A DNA stretch of 64,000 bases from Tigriopus japonicus. Its lineage: Eukaryota; Arthropoda; Copepoda; Harpacticoida; Harpacticidae. The stretch lies in NCBI GenBank assembly GCA_010645155.1, contig CM021321.1, positions 7,775,666 to 7,839,665 on the forward strand, read 5' to 3'. This document shows positions 23,676 to 36,547 of this stretch, piece after piece. How positions within the stretch are numbered: position 1 is the stretch's first letter; every line of letters begins with the position of its first letter. Under the pieces are notes generated by a model, which did no database searches, was not told the DNA's origin, and was given only the letters and a program-made list of their open reading frames with translations. Both the position numbers and the translations under genes were made by a program.

Positions 23676-26331
23676 ATGAGTAACGATCAAGATCCCGTGG
23701 ATTACACCCTTGATCCCAATCAAGAACTCGAGGACAACCAAATCCGGCTTCAATCCGGCCTGGATATCAGGTACTTACTTTGCCCATTCTCACTCATTCA
23801 CATGTTTTCATATACGTAAGATAGAAAACGATGAGCACGTGCTTTTAGGAGTCTAATTGACGATGGAACGGGCGCCATTTTTGAGCCGGAAGTGGACGAA
23901 CGGCTCTTTGATGACTTCAAACCCGAGGATCGGAACTATTTTATGTCCAAAGATGCCGATTTCGAGGCCAAATTGAAGCGATTGCACCTGGATGATGATC
24001 AAGACACGGTGAATTTGGAGGACGACGATGAAGTCATGGATTTTGCTGCTAAAGGAGCGCTGATGGAGAATGTCACGGAGGATGCAGGCGTCAAAAAGCG
24101 GGTAGATTATTTCTTTTGATATTGTAAACCTTCGACAAAGATATTTGTCTTAAGACTTGATTTGAGGGCAGAGCAGAGCTTTATTAGGAGTATAGATTCA
24201 GAAATGACTACCTTGATTAGTTCCAAGTTTGTAAAGAGTATCGTTGATTTTAAAATCAGAAATAGGGTGAAGGAAGCTGATGACCAAGGGTGCACTTTTC
24301 GTGCAAATATTTTTTTAAAGTTTTTAATTAATGAAAGAAGTAATACATAAATAAAATGAACGTGATAAAAAAGTAAAAAAAATGATTAAAAAAGCGTATT
24401 TTTTATAATGTACAAAAACGGTGTATTTGAGTCATGGGGGCCCGTTCTGGGTTCTTGAGGCGCCATTCGAGGCGGAATATCCACTAGACACAGAGGTTTG
24501 GGTGTGATGGGGGGCAGACCTAGGATCGAACCCATGAACCCGAGCATTGCTCGGTCGCGCGTTAGTTAACTGCGCTACAACCATCTCCCCTGAAAAAAAA
24601 ACACTGAGTGCTTCACTTGTCCCAAGAATGCCTTTTTCAGTCAAAAAATGTACAGAAAGATGTTTCTTCTAATGGAGGATTGCTTGTTATTGATTAATTG
24701 ATGTTATTATTCTTCAGATTCTCTTTCATGGATTGCAAAGTTCAGGTCGACCTCCAACCTTTGGGATGGTCACCATTCATTATTCGTTATATTTGGAAGA
24801 TCAAGATGAGCCGTATGACTCAACCATTCTTCGAGGTCGACCTGAGCGGTTCAAACTCGATGATGGACGATTACTGCCGGGTATTGAGTTGGCTGTCAAG
24901 TCCATGTTGGCCAAGGAGAGGTCTGAGTTCCTCATCCAGCCGCAATACGCCTTCGGTGATATGGGCTGTCCACCGCGTGTGCCACAAAAAGCCGAGATTT
25001 TAGCCAAGATTGAGTTGTTAAACTTTGTTCAAGAAGCCGAAGCTGAAGCTTTACTCTCTTTGGATCCGGAAGAAAGGGCCAAAGCCAAGAGTTTTGAAGA
25101 GATTTTGAAGGTTGTCAAGATCGAACACACCGAGGGCAATAACTTGGTGCGGGCTCAAGAGTGGAAAAACGCCCTCAAAAGGTAACTAAGTTTTTTGCAC
25201 TCTTGTTGTCTTGATATTATTAAATGTAATGATCGAACAAAAAGCGATATTCCATTCAAAAACTCCCTTTAAACGAATCCAAATAACCGAAACAAACAAT
25301 AGAAAACCACTTGAAAGAATTGAACATTTTGAAAAAAGTTTCAAAATTTATTCCAAAATCAAAAGTGGTTTTTGAAATTTATTTCGCCGAAATTTTTGGT
25401 TCCTTTTGAAAGACTGTCTCTGTCCACCACTACTACAAAGTTTCCTCTTCAAAGCACAAATTCTCTCTTTTTAAAGATGTTACAGTTAAAAAGATTATGC
25501 TTATAGATACGAGAGGGGCGTTCGATTGCTCGAGGACGTCGAAATGAAAGACGAGGAACAGGAAAAGAGGCAGCAAGAGCTTTTGCGAGACCTTCAACTC
25601 AATCGAGCCCACTGTTGTTTAAAAGTGGGCTGGCCTAAAAAAGCCTGTATCGCGCTTCAAAAGGCCTTGGAAATCGATCCACGCAATGCCAAAGCCAACT
25701 TCCGAATGGCAAAGGCCAAACGAATGTTGGGTAATCTAGAGGATGCCATGAAGTATCTCAAAAGGGCGGATTCGCTAACGCATAATGCAAATCCGGATAT
25801 TGGTTTGGAAATGAAAGGATTGGCCGAACTCATCAAGCGTGAAAAGGATGCCGAGAAGGCCATGTGCTCCAAAATGTTCGAATCAGCCAAAAATGATGCA
25901 AAAGTATCCGAATCCAAAATGGATGAAGAGGACGTAGATGACGATTTTTGCGACGAGATGAGAATGCGATTGGAAGGTTCGTTTTCTCCCTTATTTTATT
26001 TTCAAAACGTTTTGGATCAGAACTTGAATTACATAGCAATTCATTTATTTTCAAAATGAATGGGTAATTGATCAGTTACATAATTAATTTCGACCGAATT
26101 ATATGCAAACAAATTTAAGAAAGCATAAAGAAATATATTTTTATGAAATTTTGAATTTGTTTCTTTACAGGTTTCCTTCTAAATGCCAACGACTCGAGTC
26201 TTCCCTTGCCCAAAAATTTTACTCCGGCTGAAATTCGCATGACGAAGAGTTTGGCTTCCGAAATGAAAATGAAGGTGGAAAAAGTCATCCTGAAGAACTC
26301 TCAAGTTCAATGGACCGTTTTCAAAGAGTAA
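23676..26331 (+). CDS. FKBP6: FKBP6 / shutdown-type FKBP-TPR co-chaperone
   Basis: Five exons: 23676-23770, 23849-24101, 24718-25181, 25507-25976, 26171-26331; phases agree, 480 aa. The acidic N-terminus is followed by one FKBP domain (residues about 115-215, with YAFGDMGCPPRVP and EILAKIELLNF) and a TPR domain (about 240-380, with ALEIDPRNAKANFRMAKAKR). This order is that of vertebrate FKBP6 and fly shutdown, HSP90 co-chaperones that act in Piwi loading and piRNA production in the germline. The position of the FKBP12 active-site Trp59 reads as Ile (LLPGIELAV), consistent with a domain without isomerase activity, as in shutdown. Intron 24102-24717 holds a SINE and a hAT end. A poly(A) signal is at 26399-26404. 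Confidence 0.9.
24285..24310 (+). repeat. Solo hAT-like terminal repeat
   Basis: The block GGGTGCACTTTTCGTGCAAA matches the terminus of the hAT-like element at 45441-46420. No partner end is visible within the intron, so this looks like a relic. Confidence 0.4.
24430..24590 (-). mobile_element. tRNA-derived SINE in FKBP6 intron
   Basis: Read on the - strand it starts GGGGAGATGGTTGTAGCGCA (A-box region), has an anticodon-arm-like hairpin CCGAG/CTCGG and a B-box GGGTTCGATCC, then a body with AGTGGATATTCCGCC. A decayed relative on the + strand lies at 53130. The acceptor stem is mismatched, so it is not a working tRNA. Confidence 0.65.
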
Positions 26332-26819
26332 TCTCGATATCATCCATACGGGCTGTGAATAGAATATCTCTGCAATTTTGTAACTATCATGAAGTACGAA
26401 TAAAGATTGTGTTTCTCTCAAATTCCGATAAATTTGTTCTTTAAGCTCCCGTATATATTTAGCTTGCTTTCACAGTAACCTGGTCTCATGTCGCGAGTCC
26501 CAAGGGAAAAATGCTGATGCGGCATTTTTAATTTTAACTCCCATATCGTTCGAACGTTAGTGAGTCAGAGAGTGCGTCGTGGACTTTGAGATTTCAAAAG
26601 ATGACTTGTGCCAGAAAATTTCAGGTTAAATAGGCCCCACTAAGACCTAGCAAAATTCAGTCAGGAAAATCTTGTTCCACGTTGTGGATCATTCCGATAA
26701 CCTGATCCTGATCCCATTTAATCTCAGTAGGTGTGTAGGTTGGTCACTTTATAGAGAAAGATGAGTGTTGATCACTAAAATGTTACAGATTCATTGACTG
26801 AATTGGAAGAGACCCAATC
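26332..26819. other. FKBP6 3' end and myosin promoter / 5' UTR
   Basis: No coding exon. A likely 5' UTR acceptor (TGTTACAG at about 26781-26788) lies 31 nt before the myosin ATG, so an upstream noncoding exon probably sits in this gap, for instance ending near 26730 (CAGTAG|GTGTGT). No promoter element is assigned with confidence. Confidence 0.4.
26399..26404 (+). terminator. Poly(A) signal of FKBP6
   Basis: AATAAA 68 nt after the FKBP6 stop codon. Confidence 0.6.
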
Positions 26820-29800
26820 ATGCCTGGACACGTGAAGGCCGGAGGTTCCAAGGAACCGGATCCAGGTGAGTTCAATATCTTATACCAATAAATTGTTAAA
26901 CTAACCATTTGTTTTCAAACACCAAATAGATCCGACTCCTTATTTGTTCGTCTCGTTTGAGATGAAAAAAGAGGACTCGATGAAGCCGTATGATCCGAAA
27001 AAATCGGTTTGGGTGTTCAACAAGGAAGATGGAGGGTACGATGAAGGTCTCATCCAAGAAGTGAGTGGCGACAAGGCCACGGTGAAGGTTGGTTGGGAGA
27101 CTAAAACCTTGAAGGCTGACGAGCTTCAACAAGTCAACCCACCCAAGATGGAACGATACGAGGACGTTTCCAACTTGACTTACTTGAACGATGCATCGGT
27201 TTTGTGGAATCTTAAGGCCAGATACGTGGCCAAATTGATCTACGTAAGCGATGATTGGAGATGGGCAAAATTTGCTTTTGAAAACGGTATTCCCACAAAA
27301 TGTTACAAAGCTTAAAAAATACAAAGAAAAAAGCAAAACTAAGCATCTTTTGCCCATCTCCATCTAGTTTTGAAATCTCATTGTGAGAGTAAAAGTCATT
27401 TAATGGCCAATTTTTGAAACCTTTTTAGACTTATTCTGGCTTGTTCTGTGTTGTGATCAATCCTTATGTTCGTTATCCGATCTATACGAACACAGTGGTC
27501 AAGTTGTACATTGGAAAACGTCGAAATGAGGTTCCTCCTCATCTTTTTGCCATTTCTGATGGAGCTTACCAACAAATGATGAACGGTATCAAATTGAGCC
27601 TTTGAATAAGTTTTCAAAATCTCATGAAAAGTACCTTTTTCAGATGCCAAGGATCAGTCTATGTTGATCACGTGAGTGTTTTATATATTCTGGGAGATGA
27701 ATGAAAAAAATAAATGTCGAAATATTTCAGGGGAGAATCCGGCGCGGGTAAGACTGAGAATACCAAAAAGGTCATTACCTACTTTGCCATCTTGGGCGCC
27801 AATGACAAGAAGGGCCAAGAGAAGAAAGCCAATTTGGAGGATCGGATTGTCCAAACTAATCCCATCTTGGAATCTTATGGTAATGCTAAAACCATCAGGA
27901 ATGACAACTCTTCCCGATTCGTAAGTCTTGGAATATTTTCCTGACCAATTCATTGCAAATACTTAAAATAAAAAAATCTACATTCCCAGGGTAAATTCAT
28001 CCGAATCTACTTCAACGCTTCGGGCAAATTGGCAGGTGGCTACATTGATTTCTATCTATTGGAAAAGTCAAGGGTAACTTACCAACAACCTGATGAGCGT
28101 GGTTACCATATCTTCTACCAACTCTTCGAAGAGGGTCCCGTTCCCGGTTTGAAGGAGACTTGCCTCCTTTCCGATGATATCAACGACTATTTCTTCCCTG
28201 CTCAAGGCAAGCTCAAGGTCGATTCCATTGACGACAATGAGGAGCTCGAATTTACCGATGCCGCCTTTGATACTTTGGGCTTCAGTTTGACTGAAAAGAC
28301 GGACGCCTACAAGATCACAGCGGCCATTATGCACTTGGGAGAGATGACTTTCAAGACCAAAGGTCGGGATGAAGGCTGTGAGCCGGATGATATGGCACCC
28401 GGTGAGAAGGTGGGAATCCTTTGCGGCATTGAGAACAACCAACTGTTTTACGGCAACTTCATGCGACCCAAGATCAAGGTGGGCACGGAATGGGTGTTTA
28501 AGTCCCAAACGGCCAATCAATGCTTGAATGCCATCGCAGCTTTGGCGAGATCCATGTACAATCGGTTGTTTGCCTGGTTGGTCGATCTTTGTAATCGAAC
28601 CTTGATCGATCCCACCATGAAGAAGGTGAACTTTATCGGCGTTTTGGATATCGCCGGGTTTGAAATCTTTGAGTTCAACACCTTCGAGCAAATCTGTATC
28701 AACTTTTGCAATGAAAAACTCCAACAGTTTTTCAACCATCACATGTTCGTTCTTGAGCAAGAGGAGTATGTTCGAGAAGGTATCGAATGGGAGATGGTTG
28801 ACTTTGGAATGGATTTAGAGGCTACTATTCAGTTAATGGAAAAGCCTATGGGTCTCTTGGCTATTCTGGAAGAGGAAACTTTGTTCCCCAAAGCCACGGA
28901 TAAGTCTTTTGAAGACAAATTGAAAGAGAATCTCTTGGGTAAATCTCCAGTCTTTCTTAAGAAACAACCAGGTAGCAAGGACAAGAATGCTCATTTCGCC
29001 ATTGCTCATTACGCCGGTGTGGTCAATTACAATTTGACCAACTGGTTGGATAAGAACAAAGATCCCTTGAATGACACAGTTGTTGACCAACTCAAAAAGT
29101 CCACCAACGAATTGGTTGTATATCTTTTCCGAGATCACGCCGGACAACCTGACGAAGATGTCAAAAAGGGCAAAGGAGGACCGAAGAAGGGCAAAGATAA
29201 GACCTTCAAGACCGTGTCATCGGCCTTCAAGGCACAATTGGATGCTCTTTTAAACACCCTCAATGCCACTGACCCTCATTTCATCCGTTGCATTGTGCCA
29301 AACACTCATAAGCAAGCGGGTGTCGTTGACCCAAGATTGGTACTCCATCAATTGACTTGTAATGGTGTCTTGGAAGGGATCAGGATTTGTCGTCGAGGAT
29401 TCCCCAACCGAACTCTCTATCACGATTTCAAACATCGCTTCGTGATCCTGAACCCCAAAAAGATGTATGGAGCTGGTACGGACCTCAAAGCTGGTGCCAG
29501 AGCCATTTTGGAAGAGCATCGGGATTTGGACGATCGTTGGCGTTTGGGTCATACCAAGGTGTTCTTCAGGGCAGGAACTGTGGGTATCTTGGAAGAGCTT
29601 CGTGACAACAAAATCAAGGGCATTGTGGTCAACATTCAAGGCATTGCTCGAGGTTATGTTGGACGGAAACTGTTCAAGAACGAGGTAACCAAGAGGAAGC
29701 TCATTCCTGTGCTTCAGCGTAACTTCCGTAAGTTCCTCTTCTTCCGTGATTGGCAATGGTATTTCCTTATCAACCATACCAAACGATTCATCGGCCAAAG

Positions 29801-32800
29801 GAATGTTGAAGAAGAAATTGCAGCCTTGGAGGCTGAAGCTGCAATCTCTTGTGCAGAATTTGATAAAGAAATGGCACTCAAAGAGAAGTTTGAGAAGAAC
29901 AACAAGGCCTTGGATGCGGAGAAGGCGGCCATGCTGGATGAAATTTCTCAATCTCAAGGTGACTTGGGATCCTACCAACAAGATCTGGCTAAAGTCAGCA
30001 CTCAAAGATCGGAATTGGAATCGGCTCTTCAAACTGCTCAAGAACGTCTCGCCAATGCTGAGAGAGAACGAGCAGAGATCAATGACAAGAAACGTCGATT
30101 TGAGGGCGATTTGGGGAGCTTCAAAAAGGACATTGAGGACATGGAATTGAAGCTCCAGAGAGCTGAACAAGAGAAGACCAATAAGGATCATACCATTAGG
30201 AGTATGAACGATGAGATCGCTGCCCAAGATGAGGTCATCAATAAGCTAAACAAGGAGAAAAAACACGTCCAAGAAAGCCATGGGAAACAATCCGAAGATC
30301 TCACGATGGCTGAGGAGAAATTAGAGCACTTGAACAAGATTAAGGCCAAGCTTGAACAGACTTTGGACGAAATGGAGGACTCCTTGGAACGTGAGAAGAA
30401 GGCCAGGCTAGATACAGACAAGGCCAGGAGGAAGGTTGAAGGCGATCTCAAAGTTGCTCAAGAACAAGTCACCGACCTTGAGCGGGCCAAGAAAGAGATT
30501 GAAAACTCCATATCTAAGAAAGAGAAAGACATCATGGAACAAACCAATCGCCTGGAAGAAGATCAAAACCAGGTTGCCAAGCTTCAAAAGGCTATCAAGG
30601 AGATGCAAAGTCGAATTGAGGTCTGTGAAGATGAGCTTGAAGCCGAAAGACAAGCCCGTGCCAAAGCCGAGAGACAAAAGAGCGATCTGGCTCGCGAATT
30701 GGATGATCTGGCAGAGAGGCTGGATGAAGCTGGAGGAGCGACTTCAGCTCAAATGGAGCTGAACAAGAAACGAGAGGCTGAACTGGCCAAACTCAGGCGT
30801 GACCTCGAAGAAGCCACTATTCAACACGAATCCACTCTGGCATCCTTGAAGAAAAAGCACATGGACGCTGTCGCCGAGATGTCCGAACAAGTGGATCAAC
30901 TCAATAAGATGAAGCAAAAAATCGAGAAGGAGAAACATGCCAAAAAGTTGCAGATCGACGAGGTCAAATCCGCTCAAGATTCCGTTGCCAATGAGAAGGC
31001 ATCCGTGGAAAAGCATAACAAGTCTTTGCAATCGCAACTCATGGAATTGACACGAAAGTGCGATGAGGCCAATCTAACCCTGTCCGATTTTGAGAACGCC
31101 AAGAAAAAGATCGTCATGGAGAATGCCGACTTCCTTAGACAACTTGAGGAGTTGGAGGGCAATAATAATACCCTAGAAAAGGTCCGAGCAAATTTGGCAG
31201 CCCAATTAGATGAGCAACGACGAATCGCCGATGATGAAAGCAAGGAGCGGTCATTCTTACTCGGAAAATTCCGAAATCTTGAGCATGAAGTTGATTTAAT
31301 TAGGGAGCAGATGGAGGAGGAACACCAAGCCAAGAATGATAGTACTCGACAATTGGCCAAGGCCAACGGAGACGTCAACTATTGGCGACAGAAATACGAA
31401 AAAGAAGGTCTTGCCAGGGCTGAAGAGCTCGAGGCCGCCAAGATGAAGTTGCAGTCACGACTGGCTGAAGCTCAAGGTGTAGTGGAAACCTTAAACTCCA
31501 AGGCGGTCAACCTTGAGAAGGAGAAGGCCAGCCTTCAAAGCCAGATTGAAGACATGTCTGCCAATATGGATCAAGCTAGCCAGAGATGCCATCAAATGGA
31601 AAAGAAGGCCAGGAACTTTGACCGGATCGTAGCCGAATGGAAGACCAAGATTGATTCCCTTCAAGGTGAATTGGACCGGATTCAAGTGGAATGTCGATCA
31701 TACTCCACTGACTTGTTCAAGGTCAAAACTGCCTACGAAGAGAACCAACAACAACTAGAAAATGTTCGGAAAGAAAATCGAGCCCTCAGTGGCGAGATCA
31801 AGGACATTATGGATCAGATCAGCGAAGGTGGTAGAAACATCCATGAAATTGACAAGATCCGGAAACGTCTCGAAAACGAAAAGTTGGAACTCCAAGCAGC
31901 TTTGGAAGAAGCAGAGGCGGCTTTGGAACAAGAAGAGAACAAGGTCCTTCGTTCCCAATTGGAACTGTCTCAGGTGAAGCAAGAGATTGAGCGTCGCATC
32001 AAAGAAAAAGAGGACGAGTTCGATGCCATCCGTAAAACTCATCAAAAGGCCCTGGACGGCATGCAACAGTCCCTTGAGGCCGAAACTCGAGCCAAGACCG
32101 AGGCTCAAAGAATGAAGAAAAAACTCGAAGCTGACATCAACGAGCTTGACATTGCTTTGGAACACGCTAACGCTGCCAATGCCGAGGCCCATCGAACCAT
32201 CAAGAAATATCAACAGCAAATCAAGGAGGCACAGGGTGAGCTTGAACAAGAACAAGCTACTCGAGATCAAGCCCGTGAGGACCTGATTGTCTCGGAGAGA
32301 CGAGCCCACGCTCTTCAGAATCAATTGGAGGAGACCAAAACTCAATTGGAACAAGCTGACCGCTCCCGACGAGCAGCCGAGCAAGATCTTACCGATGTTA
32401 TGGAACAATTGTCCACGGGAAGCCTTCACAATCAATCCCTGAATGCAAGCAAGAGGAAATTGGAATCTGAGATGCAAACTTTGCACGTAAGTCGATTTCG
32501 CGGGTTTGATTTCTTGACAACAAAGAGCGCAACCTCCAAAACATTCTCCATACGTGTCGGTCACTCACCCTCTTGAAAAAAAAATTAGTCATTTACGCTT
32601 TAAAATTGGGAGTGAGTCATCACTCGGAAAGAAAAAGACACCCACCTTCCAATACTGACCATTTAGCAAATCTTCCACCTACTTGGGTTTTTAAACCTTT
32701 TTGGATGAACAATTCATGTTAAAAATATCATCACAACATCTTACTAACGTGAACGAGGTTCAAACTCATTTGTCGATTGGGTCTTGAACATTTCAAATTG

Positions 32801-33845
32801 ATTTTTGTACCTTTAACATGATTTAGACCGAATTGGAAGAGATGCTTGCTGAGGCCCGAATTTCTGAAGAGAAAGCAAAGAAGGCAATGGTTGATGCTGC
32901 TCGATTAGCTGAAGAGTTGAGAGCTGAACAAGAGCGAGCCCAATTTATGGAACGGGATCGTCGTAGTTTGGATGCTCAAGTTAAGGACATGCAAACTAAA
33001 TTAGATGAAGCTGAACAATTGGCACTGAAGGGAGGCAGGAAGATTTGCCAACGTTTGGATCAACGCATCAAGGAATTGGAAACCAACTTGGACGATGAAC
33101 AACGACGAATGGTGGAACATCAAAAGAATCAACGTCGTATTGAACGACGTGCCAAGGAATTGGCGTTCCAACAAGATGAAGATTATAAGAACCACGAAAG
33201 GATGCAAGAACTTGTCGATAAGCTTCAAAATAAGGTAACGACTCTTCCATAACTTTGATGACGTTAGACTTAGCTTAATTGCAATTTTCATTGAATCCTC
33301 ACGTCACCATCAACATTCGTATCCAGTTACAACCTCTTCTAGAAAACACCCACTCGCACATGTGTTTTTATTCCTCGTAATTCTCATGAACAGGATAATG
33401 ATTTAAGCTGAGACACGAGAGAAAAAAATATGAAACACATTCGTAGTAATATGGCACGTGCATGGTGAGCACTGAGCATAAAAGCACAACATGTAACGTG
33501 ACAAAGGAGTCCAGTTATATTCCCATTCAGTGTATTATTTTGCTTCGTTTAAATGTTACTGTCCAACGTCAAGAGAACTTTATTGGCACGCTCGAGATGA
33601 ACATCTATAACATATTTTTAAACATCCACAAAAACATTTATATCTTTTTACTGGACCGATGCTTCTAGGTGAAATCCTACAAGAAACAAATTGAGGAAGC
33701 CGAGGAGATTGCGGCTTTAAATCTAGCCAAATACCGAAAGGTTCAAAGTGAATTGGAACAAGCTGAGGGACGTGCTGACTTGAACGAACAAGTTTTGGCC
33801 AAGTACAAAGCCAGGGGGCGCTCAATGTCTGCTCAACCTATGTAA
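26820..33845 (+). CDS. Mhc: Muscle myosin heavy chain (class II)
   Basis: Complete gene in eight coding exons: 26820-26865, 26930-27243, 27429-27585, 27644-27671, 27731-27920, 27990-32486, 32827-33234, 33669-33845. Phases are consistent, 1938 aa, the usual length. It is the actin-activated ATPase motor and coiled-coil rod of thick filaments. Visible: SH3-like N-terminus; P-loop GESGAGKT at residues 183-190; switch I NDNSSRFGK; switch [13 protein letters not shown]; Lys/Gly-rich loop 2; SH1 helix region [20 protein letters not shown]-type light-chain sites; then a 1090-residue heptad rod ending GRSMSAQPM. Close to fly Mhc through head and rod. Odd: the head-rod junction lacks the usual proline, and there are none of the clustered mutually exclusive exons of fly Mhc. 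The GTAAGT inside exon 6 (29728) is coding, since removal would break the frame. Confidence 0.97.
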
Positions 33846-36539
33846 ATCTTGAAGATGACATAACCTTGGTTGAACGTAGTCCGTTCGTAGTGGAATAAAT
33901 TGCTCTATTCAAAATAAACTTTGCTTTACAGTTATGCAATGCATGCAACACTATCGTAATATGCTTGTTTATTATCTGTCTATTCGCGTATTTGGTGAGA
34001 GAAGGAAGGGCTCAGAATGAACTTGTTTGTTTTTCCACTTGAAGCCGAATTTGGTCGAAGGAGATTTACTAAGCTTAGGATTTCCTGCTTCAACTCATCG
34101 TGATGAAAACGAATTAGACACTTGGTTACACTCCATTTACACTCAGAGTAGCTCTAATGGAGCGATCTTTTAAGGGTATTCTTTCATTCTAGTGCATAAT
34201 AAAGAAAAGACTTTATTTCTTGCATTTGTGAATGGATGAAGCAAGATGAAATCATCACTTTTTCACTCCAACATTGGCCTAAATAACAAATGATTACGAG
34301 AACACAGAAAACTTACTTTAAAATTGAATCTCAGCCAGAAGAGAGAGGAGCGCACCGTAAATTTCAATTTTGAACTTCATGTTTTTATCGGTTTTGTTAA
34401 AAGTAACAAACGGGGGTCATTTTCATGGGGTAAAGCACGATTTTAGCTTCGTCAAATCGATTCTCACGCCACTCATCACGACAGTTTGAACATGGTTTGC
34501 ACGTGAAACAAGCCATGAGGAAGTATAGCACGTGATTTGCAATCCAAAATCACACTCTTGAGAAACTTGCAGTTCAAAACGAGGATGCAAAAAGTGGATG
34601 AACTGTTTTGTGAAAATCCACGAGATTTTTTTCTCGAATATGGCGGCGTAGATAAGCCATGTGTTCCTCTTCGAAATCTTGCTAAGTTGTTAAAACCAGT
34701 TGATCAATGGAATGATCGAAATAAAGAAACACTGTGCTTAATCAGATCAAAAACGAGTAAACCTTTGATTCGAAACCAGGAAAATCAGGCGATTAAGGAT
34801 TGAGCTCTCGTACATTTGAAATGCTCGAAATGCTCTAAAATGAACCTGTTACTTAAAAGTCCCCCAATTAAATTTTCATGCTTGATGGCTTTGAATACTT
34901 ACAATTCTATTTCCAGTTTGTTTTATAATTCATATTGTCTCGAGGTCAAATTCAACTCCAAACATATTGCAGAACAATTTTGAGGATTCTTTTTTACACG
35001 TATAATTGGATATAGCTCAGAGGAAAAAATACGTTAAAACAACATAGATCTTACTTATTAACAAATATTTGAACATTTAATCAAGCAAAATTCTTTGTTT
35101 GGAGAATGTTTCTAAACTGTTTTTTGCAAAACAATTTTACATCAAGAAAATTCAAAATTTCTTTTAAAGTTCTCGAAGAACCCTACCATTTTTGTTAAGA
35201 TTTCAATTACACCAAAATCTGAATGGGTTTGGGCAATGATTCAAGTTTGGATTTAATTTTGATCAGTTACCAATTTCTTTTAAGACCAACAGAAATTGGC
35301 CAAAATATTTCCCCTCTTTTTGTTCAATCCCAGTTTTTCTGACCACTTCATTCATACGTTTGCTTAAGGTATAATTTCATGGTTAACATAAGTATTGCTT
35401 CTAGTATGATTAAACTTTATCTTACAGGAAAGTTATGACTGTGACTTAAAAGGTGAACCTTGTAATGAGGTTGTTTTGAGGTCAGGAGAAAGGCATTGAT
35501 TCCTTTATTATTTATGATGTTCCAAATCGAGTTTGTTCTGTTTCTCGTCGACAAACTAACAATGTTGTGGGTGAAAAAGCTTGTCTGATGAACGTGAGCG
35601 ATCACACAAAAGGGAAATGAAATGACTCATGAAAGTCGTAAAGCTGTGCAAAATTCAAATCAGGAAAAGAAGTAAGTAATAACAATTTTCAAAGAATTAA
35701 ACGGGTTGATTATGGACAATAAGGAGAGTTTGACAAATGTTTACAGCCCCAATGAGACTATTTATTCATCGTTAAGATCCAGAGGGAATAATTTGTCCTG
35801 GATACATTATGGTGATGTGGACTCCCCAAATTTTATGGTCGTTACCTCTTTAGAAAATCCATTTACTTTTAATGGATGAGGTGTGGAGAAATTGTTTTCA
35901 AATCCAAATAAAGCTTGTGGTTGTTTCATAATTGCAGTAACAAAGACCTTGGATTCATACCAAATAGAAAATATGAGACTACTCAGTCAATGGCCATGTC
36001 ATTGAATGTTTTTATAGCTAGATTTACTATATCCCTATTTCGACGATGAGCTGATCCTAAATTGACCATTCAATAATCTCTTATCTCACAAAGATTAGAC
36101 TTAATCCTGCTTGATTTCAAATGACCCTGAGGATTACAGAATGATCTTGAATATCCTAATTCATAATCTCCACAAGGTTTATCAAATAAATCAAGTACCT
36201 TAATCAGTAAATGCACATTTTTTTGCCATGTCAACCGTTCGATCAAAACAAATGTTGAAATTAAAATAGTGCTCAATCAATTGTTAAGGACAAATATCTC
36301 ACATGTCTCTATTTTTGCAGCATTGAGAATATCTGATGAGTGACCTAGCAATCGATAAATCATTACACATCAAAAATAAGCATTTCATTGCTGATCATAA
36401 CGAATTAACAACAATTTCGTAGTGATATATGTATGCCATCTTTTGATATTATTACTTGCCATAAAACTTGCTCAGTTTCTTTTAATGTGTGCAAAACAGC
36501 TCTACTGCCTAGTGGCTAAAACTATCTACTGGTTAATGG
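33846..36539. other. Gene-free AT-rich interval
   Basis: Apart from the myosin 3' UTR I see no exon, RNA gene or clear repeat. Small open frames here lack ATG starts, splice context or familiar motifs. Confidence 0.5.
33894..33899 (+). terminator. Poly(A) signal of myosin heavy chain
   Basis: AATAAA 49 nt after the stop codon, with a second AATAAA at 33913-33918. Confidence 0.65.
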
Positions 36540-36547
36540 CTCATTAC

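Noticed and set aside
28068..32564. Long open frames on the - strand opposite the myosin heavy chain
   Set aside because: They are mirror frames caused by the codon composition of the heptad rod; no splice sites or motifs support them.
34537..34803. 88-codon open frame
   Set aside because: It begins with TTG rather than ATG and has no splice context or recognisable motif.
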